Part shown: in pieces, positions 36,482-54,046 of the stretch
How the letters are laid out: each line of letters opens with the position of its first letter
Numbering within the stretch: position 1 is the stretch's first letter
Assembly: GCF_004799325.1 (NCBI RefSeq)
Contig: NZ_SSMD01000002.1
Span: 463,927-527,926, forward strand
Length of the DNA stretch: 64,000 nucleotides
Reading direction: 5' to 3'
DNA from: Thalassobius vesicularis
GTDB lineage: Bacteria; Pseudomonadota; Alphaproteobacteria; Rhodobacterales; Rhodobacteraceae
Notes under the pieces: generated by a model
Told to the model about the DNA's origin: nothing
Database searches by the model: none
Seen by the model: only the letters and a program-made list of their open reading frames with translations
Translations under genes and position numbers: made by a program

Positions 36482-38605
36482 TTAGGCGTATTTCTTCTGG
36501 ATCTCGTCCGAGATGTTCTGCGGAACCGGATCGTAGTGGTCGAACTGCATCGTGAACTGCGCGCGGCCCGAGGACATCGAACGCAGGGTGTTGATGTAGC
36601 CGAACATGTTGGCCAGCGGGACGAAGGCGTTGATCGCCACGGCGTTGCCGCGGGTATCCTGCCCGGTCACCTGACCACGACGCGAGGTCAGGTCGCCGAT
36701 GATGCCGCCGGTGTATTCTTCCGGGGTCACCACTTCGACCTTCATCACGGGTTCCAGCAGTTTCGCGCCGGCCTTTTTCAGACCTTCACGCATACCGGCA
36801 CGTGCCGCGATTTCGAACGCCAGAACCGACGAGTCGACGTCGTGGTAGGCACCGTCGATCAGCTGCACCTTGAAGTCGATCACGGGGAAACCGGCCAGCG
36901 GGCCCGAATCCATCACCGACTTGATGCCTTTTTCGACGCCGGGGATGTATTCCTTCGGCACCGAACCGCCAACGATCTTCGACTCGAACGAGTAGCCTTC
37001 GCCGGCCACGGTCGGAGTGATGACCATTTTGACGCGTGCGAACTGACCCGAACCACCCGACTGTTTCTTGTGGGTGTAGTCGACTTCGGCTTCGTGCGAG
37101 ATGGTTTCGCGGTAAGCCACCTGCGGTGCACCGATGTTTGCCTCGACCTTGAATTCGCGACGCAGACGGTCCACCAGGATGTCCAGGTGAAGTTCGCCCA
37201 TGCCCTTCATGATGGTCTGACCCGATTCCAGGTCGGTTTCCACGCGGAACGAGGGGTCTTCGGCGGCCAGACGGGCCAGACCTGCAGACATCTTTTCCTG
37301 GTCGCCCTTGGTCTTCGGCTCGACGGCGATCTCGATCACCGGGTCGGGGAAGGTCATGGTTTCCAGAACGACGCCTTTGTTCGGGTCGCACAGGGTGTCG
37401 CCGGTGGTGGTCTCTTTCAGACCGGCCAGCGCGATGATGTCGCCTGCGAACGCTTCCTCGATTTCCTCGCGGTTGTTCGAGTGCATCATCATCATACGGC
37501 CAACGCGTTCACGCTTGCCTTTGGTCGAGTTCATCAGGCCGTCGCCCTTCTTGATCAGACCCGAGTAGATGCGGGTGAAGGTCAGCGAACCAACGAACGG
37601 GTCGTTCATGATCTTGAACGCCAGAGCCGAGAACGGCTCTTCGTCGTTTGCGTGACGCTCGATGTTACGAGTTTCCGTCTCGTCGCCCGGTGCGAAGCCG
37701 ACATAGGCAGGCACGTCCAGCGGCGAGGGCAGGAAGTCGATCACGGCGTTCAGCAGGGGCTGCACGCCCTTGTTCTTGAATGCCGAGCCGCCCAGAACCG
37801 GAACGAACGACAGCGACAGAGTGCCCTTACGGATCAGTTTCCGCAGGGTGGGCTCGTCGGGCTCGTTACCTTCCAGGTAGGCTTCCATCGCGTCGTCGTC
37901 CATTTCGACGGCGTTTTCGACCAGGTGCGAACGCCACTCTTCGGCAACGTCCTGCAGCTCTTCGCGGATCGGCTGACGCACCCAGGATGCACCCAGGTCT
38001 TCGCCTTTCCAGACCCACTCTTCCATCTTGATCAGGTCGACGATGCCTTCCAGCTGGTCTTCGGCGCCGATCGGGAAGTTGACGGGCACGGGGGTCGCGC
38101 CGGTGCGGTCCTTGATCATCTTCACGCAGTTGAAGAAGTCAGCACCGATCTTGTCCATCTTGTTGACGAACACCAGGCGCGGAACCTTGTAGCGGTCAGC
38201 CTGACGCCACACGGTTTCGGTCTGGGGCTCGACGCCGGCGTTGGCGTCCAGCAGCGCAACCGCGCCGTCCAGAACGGCCAGCGAACGCTCGACTTCGATG
38301 GTGAAGTCAACGTGGCCGGGGGTGTCGATGATGTTGAAGCGGTACTTGGTGTCCGAGGTGCCTTCGGCGGTCGGATCTTCCTGACGCTGCCAGAAAGTCG
38401 TGGTCGCAGCCGAGGTGATCGTGATCCCGCGCTCTTGCTCCTGCTCCATCCAGTCCATGGTTGCAGCGCCATCGTGCACTTCGCCGATTTTGTGCGACTT
38501 GCCGGTGTAGTAGAGAATACGCTCGGTCGTGGTGGTCTTGCCCGCGTCGATGTGGGCCATGATCCCGAAGTTGCGGTACCGCGGAAGCGGATATTCGCGT
38601 GCCAT
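36482..38605 (-). CDS. fusA: Elongation factor G
   Basis: 707 aa translocase GTPase. [35 protein letters not shown] begins the G domain, with DTPGHVDFT and [11 protein letters not shown] as G3 and G4, and domains II-V follow. It lies between rpsG and tuf as in the bacterial str operon. Its size and the str-operon location support EF-G1 rather than a paralogue. Confidence 0.99.
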   Translation of the reverse strand: MAREYPLPRYRNFGIMAHIDAGKTTTTERILYYTGKSHKIGEVHDGAATMDWMEQEQERGITITSAATTTFWQRQEDPTAEGTSDTKYRFNIIDTPGHVDFTIEVERSLAVLDGAVALLDANAGVEPQTETVWRQADRYKVPRLVFVNKMDKIGADFFNCVKMIKDRTGATPVPVNFPIGAEDQLEGIVDLIKMEEWVWKGEDLGASWVRQPIREELQDVAEEWRSHLVENAVEMDDDAMEAYLEGNEPDEPTLRKLIRKGTLSLSFVPVLGGSAFKNKGVQPLLNAVIDFLPSPLDVPAYVGFAPGDETETRNIERHANDEEPFSALAFKIMNDPFVGSLTFTRIYSGLIKKGDGLMNSTKGKRERVGRMMMMHSNNREEIEEAFAGDIIALAGLKETTTGDTLCDPNKGVVLETMTFPDPVIEIAVEPKTKGDQEKMSAGLARLAAEDPSFRVETDLESGQTIMKGMGELHLDILVDRLRREFKVEANIGAPQVAYRETISHEAEVDYTHKKQSGGSGQFARVKMVITPTVAGEGYSFESKIVGGSVPKEYIPGVEKGIKSVMDSGPLAGFPVIDFKVQLIDGAYHDVDSSVLAFEIAARAGMREGLKKAGAKLLEPVMKVEVVTPEEYTGGIIGDLTSRRGQVTGQDTRGNAVAINAFVPLANMFGYINTLRSMSSGRAQFTMQFDHYDPVPQNISDEIQKKYA

Positions 38606-38619
38606 CGTCTGTGCTCCTG

Positions 38620-39093
<474 letters not shown>

Positions 39094-39102
39094 TTAATCC
39101 TC

Positions 39103-39474
39103 TTATTTCGGACGCTTCGCGCCGTACTTCGAACGACGCTGCTTACGGTTTTTGACGCCCTGGGTATCCAGAACACCGCGCAGGATGTGGTAACGGACAC
39201 CGGGAAGGTCTTTCACACGGCCGCCACGGATCAGAACAACCGAGTGTTCCTGCAGGTTGTGGCTTTCACCGGGGATATACGAGATCACCTCGAAGCCGTT
39301 GGTCAGACGCACCTTGGCGACTTTCCGCATTGCCGAGTTCGGCTTCTTCGGGGTGGTGGTGTACACGCGGGTGCAGACGCCGCGCTTCTGCGGGCACTGT
39401 TCCAGGTGCTGAGACTTCGAACGTTTGACTTTGGGCTGACGCGGCTTGCGGATCAGCTGCTGAATCGTTGGCAT
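39103..39474 (-). CDS. rpsL: 30S ribosomal protein S12
   Basis: 123 aa uS12 of the decoding centre: [34 protein letters not shown] (region of streptomycin-resistance substitutions, here wild-type Lys) and [17 protein letters not shown] with the Asp that is methylthiolated in E. coli. It heads the str unit; its promoter at 39703-39731 gives a leader of roughly 220 bases. Confidence 0.99.
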   Translation of the reverse strand: MPTIQQLIRKPRQPKVKRSKSQHLEQCPQKRGVCTRVYTTTPKKPNSAMRKVAKVRLTNGFEVISYIPGESHNLQEHSVVLIRGGRVKDLPGVRYHILRGVLDTQGVKNRKQRRSKYGAKRPK

Positions 39475-39702
39475 TGGGTGGTTCCCCGTTTCCTACTCTA
39501 GTGCTGCCTTTGGTCGAAACCTCGGGCGTTTCAGTTCAGACGTGAATGACACGCCCACATAGACAAAAACCGCTATCGTTCCCATTCCGAGGCGAACGAC
39601 GCGGTGAGTTTGCAGAGGATCATGACAACGAAACTGCCAGGATCTTGGCCACTACGATTTTGAATTCGGCAACCGGGACAGACCCACAGCCGGATGGTCG
39701 GG

Positions 39703-39731
39703 CGTATAGGCGGAGTCGCCCCGCTTGTCAA
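39703..39731 (-). promoter_or_regulatory. Strong candidate promoter of rpsL-rpsG-fusA-tuf
   Basis: On the minus strand a perfect TTGACA (39731-39726) and TATACG (39708-39703) are 17 bp apart. Transcription would start near 39696 and leave a long (~220 nt) untranslated leader before rpsL. The -35 lies only 17 bases beyond the glycosyltransferase stop codon. Confidence 0.75.
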
Positions 39732-39747
39732 CACATGCAGCCCGCCC

Positions 39748-40605
39748 TTATCCCCCGGCGCGGTATTCAGCCCAGCGGGCCTGCAATTCGGCCCGGGAAA
39801 TCCCGAAACGCTCGGCCAGAAGGGCGTTTATCTGGTCCTCTGGCAGCTCGTCAAAACTGGCATTGTGCGGCCGCTGGCTGACATTACTGTCATTATCCCC
39901 ATGCGCCCCGCGGATGAACATCACCCGGCGCGGATGCGTCAACGTGGGGATTCGCTTCCACAGCTGGGCATGGGCAAAATCCATCACGCATTGCCGCAGC
40001 TTCGGGCGCAGGAACAGGACCAGGCCGGGGGTCCAATACCGGGCGATCACCGCGCGAAAGGTCAGACTGTCCCCCGTCTCCAGCACCAGACCGGCGTTGC
40101 AGTCCAGAGCCAGCTTGCCCCCTGCCCGCCAGACCTGCCGCAACTTGGCAAAGCTCTGGCGCGTGAACTCCACGAAATCCGTCGCCACCGCGTCGTCGTC
40201 GTCCAGCCGGAACTCGGCCACGGCGCGGGCCTCTTTCTCGCGCCCGGCCAGCATGATCTTGCGGCAGATCTCGGCATGGGGCTGCCCCTCGGGCTCGAAC
40301 TGAGGCCGGATCTGCGGCACATCCGCGATCAGCGCCAACACCCGCGCGCGGACATCCTCTGGCAGCTGGTCGCCCATCAGCAGATGCAGCGTGAAATCAG
40401 GGTCACTCTGCGCACGCAGGGCCGGCAGCACCACGTATTCCAGGAAAAACAGGCGCGACCGCAGCCGCTCCGGCGCATACAGCTGCGCTCGCAGCGCCGC
40501 CAGATCACCCGCCTCAGGCTCTTTCCGGAACGCACCGGGGGCCGCGGGATAGCTCCACCGGCAAATCCCCTGCACCTGAACCCGAAACGCCGCGCCTTTC
40601 TCCAT
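39748..40605 (-). CDS. Putative rhamnosyltransferase-like glycosyltransferase
   Basis: 285 aa. It resembles the putative rhamnosyl-transferase family (PF11316 type): QVQGICRWSYP at the start, RLRSRLFFLEYVVLPALRAQSDPDF, and RLDDDDAV as a DxD-like metal/nucleotide-sugar motif. Acceptor and sugar are unknown. The ATG at 40605 overlaps the upstream DMT gene stop (TGATG), which is preferred over an adjacent TTG. Together with the DMT gene it forms a two-gene insertion between rpoC and rpsL. Confidence 0.75.
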   Translation of the reverse strand: MEKGAAFRVQVQGICRWSYPAAPGAFRKEPEAGDLAALRAQLYAPERLRSRLFFLEYVVLPALRAQSDPDFTLHLLMGDQLPEDVRARVLALIADVPQIRPQFEPEGQPHAEICRKIMLAGREKEARAVAEFRLDDDDAVATDFVEFTRQSFAKLRQVWRAGGKLALDCNAGLVLETGDSLTFRAVIARYWTPGLVLFLRPKLRQCVMDFAHAQLWKRIPTLTHPRRVMFIRGAHGDNDSNVSQRPHNASFDELPEDQINALLAERFGISRAELQARWAEYRAGG

Positions 40606-41495
40606 CAAACCGCCTTTTTACGTGCCCGCCGCGCAAGTTGCCGTTCGCGCAGCAGCATCAACACACCGCTGCTGGCCACGATCGACGCCCCGATCAGCGT
40701 CAGCGGTTTCGGCCAATCCCCGAACACGTACCAGCCCAGCACCAGCGCCCAGATCAGCCCGGTATACCGGAACGGCGCGACGAACGAAATCTCGCCGATC
40801 CGCATCACCAGCACCGAGAACACATAACCCAGCATCACCATCGCCGCAGCACCCACCGTCATCCAGGCCGAGCGCGCATCCAGCGGCACCCAATCCACCG
40901 TCACACTCGCCGCGCCAAAGAACACCGTCACCGACAGGGTCGTCGCAAAGGTCACCATCATCGAATGGGTTGACCCGCTCAGTCGCCGCGTCGCCAGATC
41001 GCGCAGCACCACGAACGCGACCGAGATCAGCGCGTAGATCGAATAGAGGTTGAACCCCTCGGTCCCCGGTCGCACGATCAGCATCACCCCGACCAGGCCG
41101 ACCAGAATGGCCGTCATCCGCCGCCAGCCCAGCTGTTCTCCAAAGAACAGCGCGGCGCACAGCGTCACCACCAGCGGCAGCGATTGCAGGATCGCCGTCA
41201 CGTTGGCCAACGGCATGTTGAACAGCGCGGTCAGGAAGAAATAGGCCGCGCCGATCTCTCCGACCATGCGCAGGGCGATCAGGCCGCGGTCGCGTGCCGG
41301 GATGCGCAGGTGCATCGCGCCCATCCGCCAGGCCAGAAACCCGGTGAAAATCGTGGTCAGACTGCCGCGCAAGACCAGCAACTGGAACAAAGGCACCTCG
41401 CCTGCCAGCCCCTTCATCAGCGTGTCGTTCAACGTGAACGCCGCCATCGAGGCCATCATCATCAGCGCGCCGCGCGTGTTATCGGAAAGGGGCAT
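40605..41495 (-). CDS. DMT family transporter (EamA domain)
   Basis: 296 aa with about ten predicted helices in two EamA repeats; DNTRGALMMMASMAAFTLNDTLMKGLAGEVPLFQLLVLRG and PLALANVTAILQSLP-like ALFNMPLANVTAILQSLPLVVTL are characteristic of drug/metabolite exporters. The transported compound is unknown. The tail RERQLARRARKKAV is basic and cytoplasmic. It is translationally coupled to the following glycosyltransferase gene. Confidence 0.88.
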   Translation of the reverse strand: MPLSDNTRGALMMMASMAAFTLNDTLMKGLAGEVPLFQLLVLRGSLTTIFTGFLAWRMGAMHLRIPARDRGLIALRMVGEIGAAYFFLTALFNMPLANVTAILQSLPLVVTLCAALFFGEQLGWRRMTAILVGLVGVMLIVRPGTEGFNLYSIYALISVAFVVLRDLATRRLSGSTHSMMVTFATTLSVTVFFGAASVTVDWVPLDARSAWMTVGAAAMVMLGYVFSVLVMRIGEISFVAPFRYTGLIWALVLGWYVFGDWPKPLTLIGASIVASSGVLMLLRERQLARRARKKAV

Positions 41496-41604
41496 GGGTA
41501 CTCCGCCAGGTCAGCTCTGGCGACCTGCCAGCTTGAGGCACTCTTGCGCCTTCCGCCCGGCCGCGTCCACCCCTACCGCAATACTACGGTGCCCCGCCGG
41601 GCCA

Positions 41605-41638
41605 AGAAAAAAGGCCCCCGGTTTGCGCCGGGGGCCTT
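41605..41638 (-). terminator. Rho-independent terminator after rpoC
   Basis: An 11-bp perfect stem AAGGCCCCCGG (41611-41621) / CCGGGGGCCTT (41628-41638) is followed on the minus strand by TTTTTC. It lies 21 bases after the rpoC stop. Confidence 0.92.
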
Positions 41639-41659
41639 TCTTTACTCTGTCAGCCAGAC

Positions 41660-45898
<4,239 letters not shown>

Positions 45899-45938
45899 TT
45901 TGATACCTCAAATTCGTGCGGATTGGCTGGGGGTGGGG

Positions 45939-45986
45939 CCAAAATCTTTGAAAGATTTTGGTCCGGATTTTTTGTAAAAATCCGGA
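45939..45986. repeat. Tandem double-hairpin element, copy D (between rpoB and rpoC)
   Basis: Hairpin 1 (45939-45961) has arms CCAAAATCTTT / AAAGATTTTGG. Hairpin 2 (45962-45986) has arms TCCGGATTTTT / AAAAATCCGGA. It occupies half of the 94-bp rpoB-rpoC gap. A full terminator here would uncouple two subunits needed in equal amounts, so it more likely acts in mRNA processing, partial attenuation or stability. Confidence 0.8.
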
Positions 45987-45992
45987 CGCGCC

Positions 45993-50129
<4,137 letters not shown>

Positions 50130-50270
50130 GGTCGATGTCACCTTTCGTGTCTCACCTGGTCGCGCGCGCCGTCGGGCCCCGGCCGCTCGCCCAATCGAAA
50201 CAGGGATGTTCAGATCAATTCCCGGCCTCTGTCCCACCAGAAGCCTCCCGATCCTCGAACCTCTCCCAGG

Positions 50271-50337
50271 GAAGGGCTTTCACAAAAGCCCTTGCCAAGA
50301 CAGGTTTGGCTGGACCCGGGGAACCCCGGGCCCAGCC
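50271..50337 (-). promoter_or_regulatory. Attenuator-like hairpins between rplL and rpoB
   Basis: Two stems lie in the 239-bp gap: GGCTGG-A-CCCGGGG / CCCCGGG-C-CCAGCC (50308-50337) and AAGGGCTTT / AAAGCCCTT (50272-50293). Neither is followed by a full T tract on the minus strand. In E. coli a partial terminator between rplL and rpoB sets the ratio of L7/L12 to polymerase; these stems are at the equivalent place. Confidence 0.6.
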
Positions 50338-50368
50338 TGAACAAACGTCCGGGTTGCCCCGGCGCTTA

Positions 50369-50746
50369 TTACTTCAGCTCGACTTTCGCGCCAGCTGCTT
50401 CCAGCTTGGCTTTCAGGTCTTCTGCTTCAGCTTTGGCAACCTGCTCTTTGACAGCTTTGCCACCGGCTTCGACCAGGTCCTTGGCTTCTTTCAGGCCCAG
50501 ACCGGTGATGGCGCGGACTTCTTTGATCACGTTGATCTTCGAAGCGCCGGCATCCACCAGGATGACGTCGAATTCGGTTTTCTCTTCTTCGGCGGCCGCG
50601 GCTTCGCCTGCGGGGCCTGCCATCATGACGGCGCCACCGGCTGCGGGCTCGATGCCGTACTCGTCTTTCAGGATGGTTTTCAGTTCTTGTGCTTCCAGCA
50701 GCGTCAGGTTGACGATTTGCTCAGCAAGTGCTTTCAGATCAGCCAT
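50369..50746 (-). CDS. rplL: 50S ribosomal protein L7/L12
   Basis: 125 aa bL12 stalk protein that recruits translation GTPases. An N-terminal dimerisation helix ([28 protein letters not shown]), Ala-rich hinge and C-terminal domain [35 protein letters not shown] are all present. It follows rplJ by 72 bases and precedes the attenuator-like hairpins. Confidence 0.99.
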   Translation of the reverse strand: MADLKALAEQIVNLTLLEAQELKTILKDEYGIEPAAGGAVMMAGPAGEAAAAEEEKTEFDVILVDAGASKINVIKEVRAITGLGLKEAKDLVEAGGKAVKEQVAKAEAEDLKAKLEAAGAKVELK

Positions 50747-50818
50747 TTTACTGTTTCCGTTCGTTTAGGTGTGTTGTTCCAACGTAAGGTGTTTGCCTCA
50801 CGCAGATCATAAGGTTGC

Positions 50819-51334
50819 TTACGCAGCCGCCTTGTCCTCGATGGTGGACAGGATGGATGCGATATTCGAAGCAGGTGCGCCAATTGCGCCGGCGATGTTC
50901 GATGCGGGTGCGCCGATACAGCCAACGATCGAAGCGATAAGCTCCTCGCGCGACGGCATCTTCGACACGGCTTCGACACCGGCCCGGTCCAGAGCCGCTC
51001 CGCCCATTGCACCGCCCAGGATTTCAAACTTCTTGTTATCCTTGGCGAAGTCCTCGGCGACCTTGGCTGCTGCCACGGGGTCTTCCGAGAAGGTCAGAAC
51101 GGTCATGCCCGTCAGCAGGTTACCAATGCTTGCGCAGGGCTTCCCTTCGAGGGCGATCTTGGCGAGCCTGTTCTTGGCGACACGCACGGCACCGCCCGCG
51201 GCACGCATGCGCGCGCGGAGATCCTGCATCTCGGCAACCGTCAGACCTGCGTAGTGGGCTACGACCACAACGCCAGAGCTTTCAAAGATCTGGCCGAGTT
51301 CCTCGACCACCTTCTCTTTTTGTGCTCTATCCAC
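50819..51334 (-). CDS. rplJ: 50S ribosomal protein L10
   Basis: 171 aa uL10, base of the L7/L12 stalk; begins with GTG ([17 protein letters not shown]) and has [33 protein letters not shown]. The C-terminal helices for L12 dimers are present. A 242-bp leader precedes it; in E. coli the L10-L12 complex represses its own mRNA through such a leader. Confidence 0.98.
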   Translation of the reverse strand: MDRAQKEKVVEELGQIFESSGVVVVAHYAGLTVAEMQDLRARMRAAGGAVRVAKNRLAKIALEGKPCASIGNLLTGMTVLTFSEDPVAAAKVAEDFAKDNKKFEILGGAMGGAALDRAGVEAVSKMPSREELIASIVGCIGAPASNIAGAIGAPASNIASILSTIEDKAAA

Positions 51335-51576
51335 AGTTTCACTCCAAGTTTGGGGGTTTCCCCCCGGCTCAGTTTAGGCAGGTTGCCCTGCCGTTTCGGG
51401 TCCAATTTCAGGGTCCCGAGGCCAGATCACCCGAGGGTTCCACACCCAACGGTCAATTCGTCTCGTTCCCCATCTCAGGAAGGATTTATTCGGGCAGATG
51501 CCTGAACCCTCCGTCTCGGACAGGACGGGGCGTTGCCGCCCCGCCATTCACGTCGGGTTGCCCCGACGACGAATTC
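51335..51576 (-). promoter_or_regulatory. rplJ leader region with tandem GCAA-loop hairpins
   Basis: Two perfect hairpins just after rplA, read on the minus strand, have GCAA (GNRA-type) loops: CGTCGGG/CCCGACG (51551-51568) and GGGGCG/CGCCCC (51527-51542). The remaining ~190 bases before rplJ contain further G/C stems and are where an L10-binding leader would be expected. I could not fold it against a known L10-leader model. Confidence 0.5.
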
Positions 51577-52275
51577 TTATTCAGCGTTTGCGCTGGCCAG
51601 GTCGATCGACACGCCCGGACCCATGGTCGAGGAGATCGAGACCTTCTTCATGTAGGCGCCTTTGGCACCGGCAGGCTTGGCCTTCGACACTGCGCTGACA
51701 AATGCGCGGACGTTCTGGGCCAGCTTGTCCTCAGAGAACGAAGCCTTGCCGACGCCGGCATGCACGATACCGGCCTTTTCGACCTTGAACTGCACTTCGC
51801 CGCCTTTGGCTGCTTCCACGGCCGCTTTCACGTCCATGGTCACGGTGCCGACTTTGGGGTTCGGCATCAGGTTGCGCGGGCCCAGGATCTTACCCAGACG
51901 GCCGACGATCGGCATCATGTCCGGGGTTGCGATGCAGCGGTCGAACTCGATCTTGCCGGACTGGATGGTTTCCATCAGGTCCTCGGCGCCAACGATGTCC
52001 GCGCCAGCGGCGGTTGCTTCGTCGGCCTTGGGGCCACGAGCGAACACGGCGACGCGCACGGTCTTACCGGTGCCGTTCGGCAGGCCGACAACGCCGCGGA
52101 CCATCTGGTCTGCGTGGCGGGGATCGACGCCCAGGTTCACCGAGATTTCGACGGTTTCATCGAACTTGGCGGTTGCGTTGGCTTTCACCAGTGCGACAGC
52201 TTCTTCGACCGACAGGTTTTCCTTGCCGACGAATGCGGCGCGGGCGGCGGCGGTGCGTTTTGCGACTTTAGCCAT
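51577..52275 (-). CDS. rplA: 50S ribosomal protein L1
   Basis: 232 aa uL1 of the mobile L1 stalk; in E. coli also translational repressor of the L11 operon. [24 protein letters not shown] and [33 protein letters not shown] are diagnostic. Its ATG overlaps the rplK stop by one base (TAATG). Confidence 0.99.
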   Translation of the reverse strand: MAKVAKRTAAARAAFVGKENLSVEEAVALVKANATAKFDETVEISVNLGVDPRHADQMVRGVVGLPNGTGKTVRVAVFARGPKADEATAAGADIVGAEDLMETIQSGKIEFDRCIATPDMMPIVGRLGKILGPRNLMPNPKVGTVTMDVKAAVEAAKGGEVQFKVEKAGIVHAGVGKASFSEDKLAQNVRAFVSAVSKAKPAGAKGAYMKKVSISSTMGPGVSIDLASANAE

Positions 52276-52724
52276 TACTTCACCTCGATGCCCATGGAGC
52301 GGGCCGAGCCCAGGATGATCTGCATTGCTGCTTCGACGGTGTTCGCGTTGAGGTCCTTCATTTTGGCCTCTGCGATTTCCTTGACCTGAGCGACGGTCAC
52401 GGTTGCGACGGTCTCACGGCCCGGCTTCGGCGAACCTTTGGGGCGGTTACGCTTGCCGACGGGCTTCAGGCCAGCAGCTTTCTTCAGGTAGTAGCTCGCC
52501 GGCGGAGTCTTGATCTCCATCGTGAACGACTTGTCCTGGTAATAGTTGATCACGGTCGGGCAAGGTGCGCCTTGCTCCATTTCCTGCGTCTTGGCGTTGA
52601 ACGCCTTGCAGAATTCCATGATGTTGATGCCGCGCTGACCCAGTGCGGGGCCGACGGGCGGCGACGGGTTCGCTGCGCCAGCTTTAATCTGCAGCTTCAG
52701 CGTGCCGATCAGTTTCTTGGCCAT
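52275..52724 (-). CDS. rplK: 50S ribosomal protein L11
   Basis: 149 aa uL11 of the GTPase-associated centre: [43 protein letters not shown] (the thiostrepton/PrmA-region N-terminal domain) and a C-terminal rRNA-binding domain. The start at 52724 is the family N-terminus and has a GGAGAGG site upstream; a longer frame reaches 52748. Confidence 0.99.
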   Translation of the reverse strand: MAKKLIGTLKLQIKAGAANPSPPVGPALGQRGINIMEFCKAFNAKTQEMEQGAPCPTVINYYQDKSFTMEIKTPPASYYLKKAAGLKPVGKRNRPKGSPKPGRETVATVTVAQVKEIAEAKMKDLNANTVEAAMQIILGSARSMGIEVK

Positions 52725-52828
52725 GTGGCCTCTCCTTCTATCCAACACCGTCGGGACGCGTCCCTCGGGTACTTAGTTGTGTGGTCCGGCTTGCAGCGCG
52801 CGCGCCGCTCCCCTCCCACAGTTCAATC

Positions 52829-53362
52829 TCAGACCAGCTTGGTGACCTGAGTGAATTCCAGCTCGACCGGGGTTTCCCGGCCAAAGATCGAGACCGCCAC
52901 CTTCAGGCGCTGGCTGTCTTCGTCGATCTCTTCGATCATGCCGTCGAAATCTTCGAACGGGCCGTCGTTAACCTTGACCTTCTCACCGATCTCAAAGCGG
53001 ATCAGCGTGCGCGGCTGCTCTTCGCCTTCCTGGACGCGGTTCAGGATCTGGTTCACCTCGGCGTCGCGCATCGGCATCGGGCGGCCTTGCGGGCCCAGGA
53101 AACCGGTGACGCGGTTGATCGAGTTGATCAGGTGATAGCCGCGGTCCGACATTTCCATGTGCACCAGCACGTAGCCGGGCATGAAACGACGCTCGGTCGT
53201 CACCTTCTTGCCGCGGCGCACCTCGATCACTTCCTCGGTGGGCACCAGCACTTCGTCAATCTGATCCTCAAGGCCGCTTTCCGCCACCGAGGTTCTGATC
53301 TGTTCGGCGATCTTCTTCTCGAAATTCGAGAGCACGCTCACCGAATACCAACGTTTCGCCAT
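52829..53362 (-). CDS. nusG: Transcription termination/antitermination protein NusG
   Basis: 177 aa. An NGN domain (MAKRWYSVSVLSNFEKKIAEQI...MPGYVLVHMEM...VTGFLGP) is followed by a KOW domain (FEIGEKVKVNDGPFEDFDGMIEEID). It couples polymerase to ribosomes or Rho. It follows secE after a 184-bp gap that contains a terminator-like structure, so it may have a separate promoter. Confidence 0.99.
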   Translation of the reverse strand: MAKRWYSVSVLSNFEKKIAEQIRTSVAESGLEDQIDEVLVPTEEVIEVRRGKKVTTERRFMPGYVLVHMEMSDRGYHLINSINRVTGFLGPQGRPMPMRDAEVNQILNRVQEGEEQPRTLIRFEIGEKVKVNDGPFEDFDGMIEEIDEDSQRLKVAVSIFGRETPVELEFTQVTKLV

Positions 53363-53432
53363 ACCGACTCAGTCCTTGCATCCCGGCCCTTGGGCCAAAT
53401 TCTCATTCTTTACGGACGGTTAACCGCCCTCC

Positions 53433-53483
53433 CCGAAACAAAAATACGGCGTGCAACTCGAATCGCCGCACGCCATGTTTCGG
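53433..53483 (-). terminator. Terminator-like nested stem between secE and nusG
   Basis: Inner stem GGCGTGC (53448-53454) / GCACGCC (53468-53474) is followed on the minus strand by GTATTTTTGTTT. An outer stem CCGAAACA (53433-53440) / TGTTTCGG (53476-53483) encloses it and uses the same T tract, so the two pairings could compete or stack. Confidence 0.7.
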
Positions 53484-53546
53484 ATCAGGCCTGTCACCTA
53501 CCCCCAACGGCCGAAACAATCAACCCTTCGGGGGGAAAAATTCGGC

Positions 53547-53744
53547 TTAGCCGACCAGCGACAGCAGGCCCCGCAGCCCGCCCTTGATCGCCAGGTCCAC
53601 CAGCGCAAAGAAGACGGCCGTCAGGCTGGCCATCACGAACACCATGACTGTGGTCAGCAGAACTTCGCGGCGGGTCGGCCAGACGACCTTGCCCACTTCC
53701 GAGCGGACCTGCTGAACGAATTGAAGCGGATTGGTACGTGCCAT
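53547..53744 (-). CDS. secE: Preprotein translocase subunit SecE
   Basis: 65 aa single-helix SecE of the short type. FVQQVRSEVGKVVWPTRREVLLTTVMVFVM matches the conserved amphipathic helix and start of the transmembrane helix. It lies between tRNA-Trp and nusG as in most bacteria and has its own promoter. Confidence 0.97.
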   Translation of the reverse strand: MARTNPLQFVQQVRSEVGKVVWPTRREVLLTTVMVFVMASLTAVFFALVDLAIKGGLRGLLSLVG

Positions 53745-53776
53745 GTGTCGCGTCTCTGTCTTGTCGATTGAAGGGT

Positions 53777-53805
53777 CACATACGCGGCCCCGGCGCGGAA
53801 TTCAA
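53777..53805 (-). promoter_or_regulatory. Candidate promoter of secE
   Basis: On the minus strand TTGAAT (53805-53800) and TATGTG (53782-53777) are 17 bp apart, 33 bases before the secE ATG and downstream of the tRNA gene. Confidence 0.55.
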
Positions 53806-53907
53806 GGGCGCAGTCCCGGCCCGTCAGTCGCCGTACAAAATCCCGCAAGAATCGTACGCTTTGCGAAGTGAACGCAAAGTTACGCAACCGTCCCGATGTG
53901 AGGAAAT

Positions 53908-53983
53908 TGGCAGGGGCAGCAGGGTTCGAACCCGCGACCTACGGTTTTGGAGACCGTCGCTCTACCAGCTGAGCTATACCCCT
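53908..53983 (-). tRNA. tRNA-Trp (anticodon CCA)
   Basis: 76 nt with the 3' CCA encoded. The acceptor stem AGGGGTA pairs with TGCCCCT (one G-U), the D arm is AGCTCAGCTGGTAGAGC, the anticodon arm ACGGT-CTCCAAA-ACCGT gives anticodon CCA at 34-36, and the T arm carries GGTTCGAACCC. It lies immediately upstream of secE, the usual location of trnW. Confidence 0.97.
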
Positions 53984-54046
53984 AAGGCCGGGTGTCGGAT
54001 TAGTTGACCTGCTGGAAATGTGCAAGCGGATTCGCAGGATTTTTTG

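Noticed and set aside
53854..53876. Hairpin CTTTGCG / CGCAAAG downstream of tRNA-Trp as a terminator
   Set aside because: The stem is real but no T tract follows on the minus strand, so I do not call it a terminator.
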